64,000 nt of DNA from Bacteroidales bacterium. GTDB lineage: Bacteria > Bacteroidota > Bacteroidia > Bacteroidales > UBA932. The position numbers and the translations under genes are program-made. Below the pieces are notes generated by a model that saw only the letters and a list, made by a program, of their open reading frames with translations, was not told the DNA's origin and searched no databases. Each line of letters starts with the position of its first letter. Positions within the stretch are counted from its first letter, which is position 1. This document shows, piece by piece, positions 63,947 through 64,000 of the stretch. The stretch spans positions 18,710 through 82,709 of the forward strand of contig SUYR01000012.1 of the NCBI GenBank assembly GCA_015060335.1, given 5' to 3'.

Positions 63947-64000
63947 ATGATGACACGTGAAGAAATCCTCTCGATCGAGGAGTACTGTGCAGAGCATAAG
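63947..64000 (+). CDS. Start of an IS66-type accessory protein (partial)
   Basis: Eighteen codons are visible to the window edge, opening with two Met codons and then TREEILSIEEYCAEHK. This resembles the N-terminus of the small TnpA-like accessory protein of Bacteroidales IS66 elements, which has a YC.EH pattern. A purine-rich stretch (AAAAAAGGAAAG) precedes the start. The identification rests on few residues. Confidence 0.5.
   Translation, partial: MMTREEILSIEEYCAEHK

Larger units (their letters stand above)
63875..64000 (+). mobile_element. Left end of an IS66-family-like insertion sequence (partial)
   Basis: The boundary is set at GTAAGCATCC (63875), matching the 5'-GTAA start of IS66-family terminal repeats. 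A promoter element follows at 63921 and a first gene starts at 63947. The right end, remaining genes and target duplication are outside the window, so the family call rests on the terminus and the start of the first protein. Confidence 0.6.

Overview
The window comes from a Bacteroidales chromosome (phylum Bacteroidota); the family cannot be fixed from the sequence. The evidence is the Bacteroidota -7 promoter element TAnnTTTG in front of many genes, the short Rpb6-like omega subunit beside BamD, the complete Bacteroidota-style division/cell-wall cluster that ends in ftsQ-ftsA-ftsZ, lipoprotein signals ending in SSC or SGC, and families such as DUF3078, NigD-like, WbqC, HYC_CC_PP and FadL/OmpP1-like proteins. 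Coding density is high and most of the window is housekeeping DNA.

Layout. 1-4069: the tail of an unidentified gene meets a minus-strand run trxB-bamD-rpoZ-like-recN. 4136-8774: an SDR oxidoreductase diverges from a Fur-family regulator; then a CstA transporter, a NigD-like lipoprotein and an exported non-specific nuclease. 8886-10676: tRNA-His with its terminator, radC and upp. 10682-13184 (minus): a LEA14-like lipoprotein, a SPOR-like protein and rpoN. 13236-18105: miaB-glpK-glpF facing an M23 peptidase. 18203-19918: the remnant of an outer-membrane receptor gene and a Gfo/Idh/MocA oxidoreductase. 20077-35564: the dcw cluster mraZ-rsmH-ftsL-ftsI-murE-mraY-murD-ftsW-murG-murC-ftsQ-ftsA-ftsZ, preceded by a putative triple MraZ box. 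35578-40054: gltX-tyrS-rbfA and a LolC/E-type permease. 40154-45640 (minus): a candidate metal-handling set (Cys-rich protein, TonB receptor, HMA protein) followed by nfnA-nfnB. 45698-53299: sppA; tilS, a DUF3078 protein and proS on the minus strand; a low-complexity lipoprotein. 53339-58509: a FadL-like porin, then lpxD, lpxC, lpxA and wbqC on the minus strand. 58559-63177: rimP-nusA-infB. 63178-64000: the only clearly accessory stretch, with a GC-rich palindromic element, an AT-rich orphan gene and the left end of an apparent IS66-family insertion sequence.

The most notable non-coding signal is a dispersed palindrome of exactly 108 bp. Four copies (9030, 19935, 40058, 47526) lie in intergenic regions, mostly just after stop codons, and a fifth left half follows infB. 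The arms are similar over about 50 nt and end in a CGATTCCCC/GGGGAATCG core. Other noteworthy signals are REP-like DNA read in frame as an insertion in TilS, a three-way-junction RNA candidate ahead of the TonB receptor, a strong hairpin in the rimP-nusA-infB leader, an LpxC without the FabZ domain to which it is commonly fused in this phylum, and an insertion sequence whose GTAA terminus supplies the stop codon of the gene it appears to interrupt.
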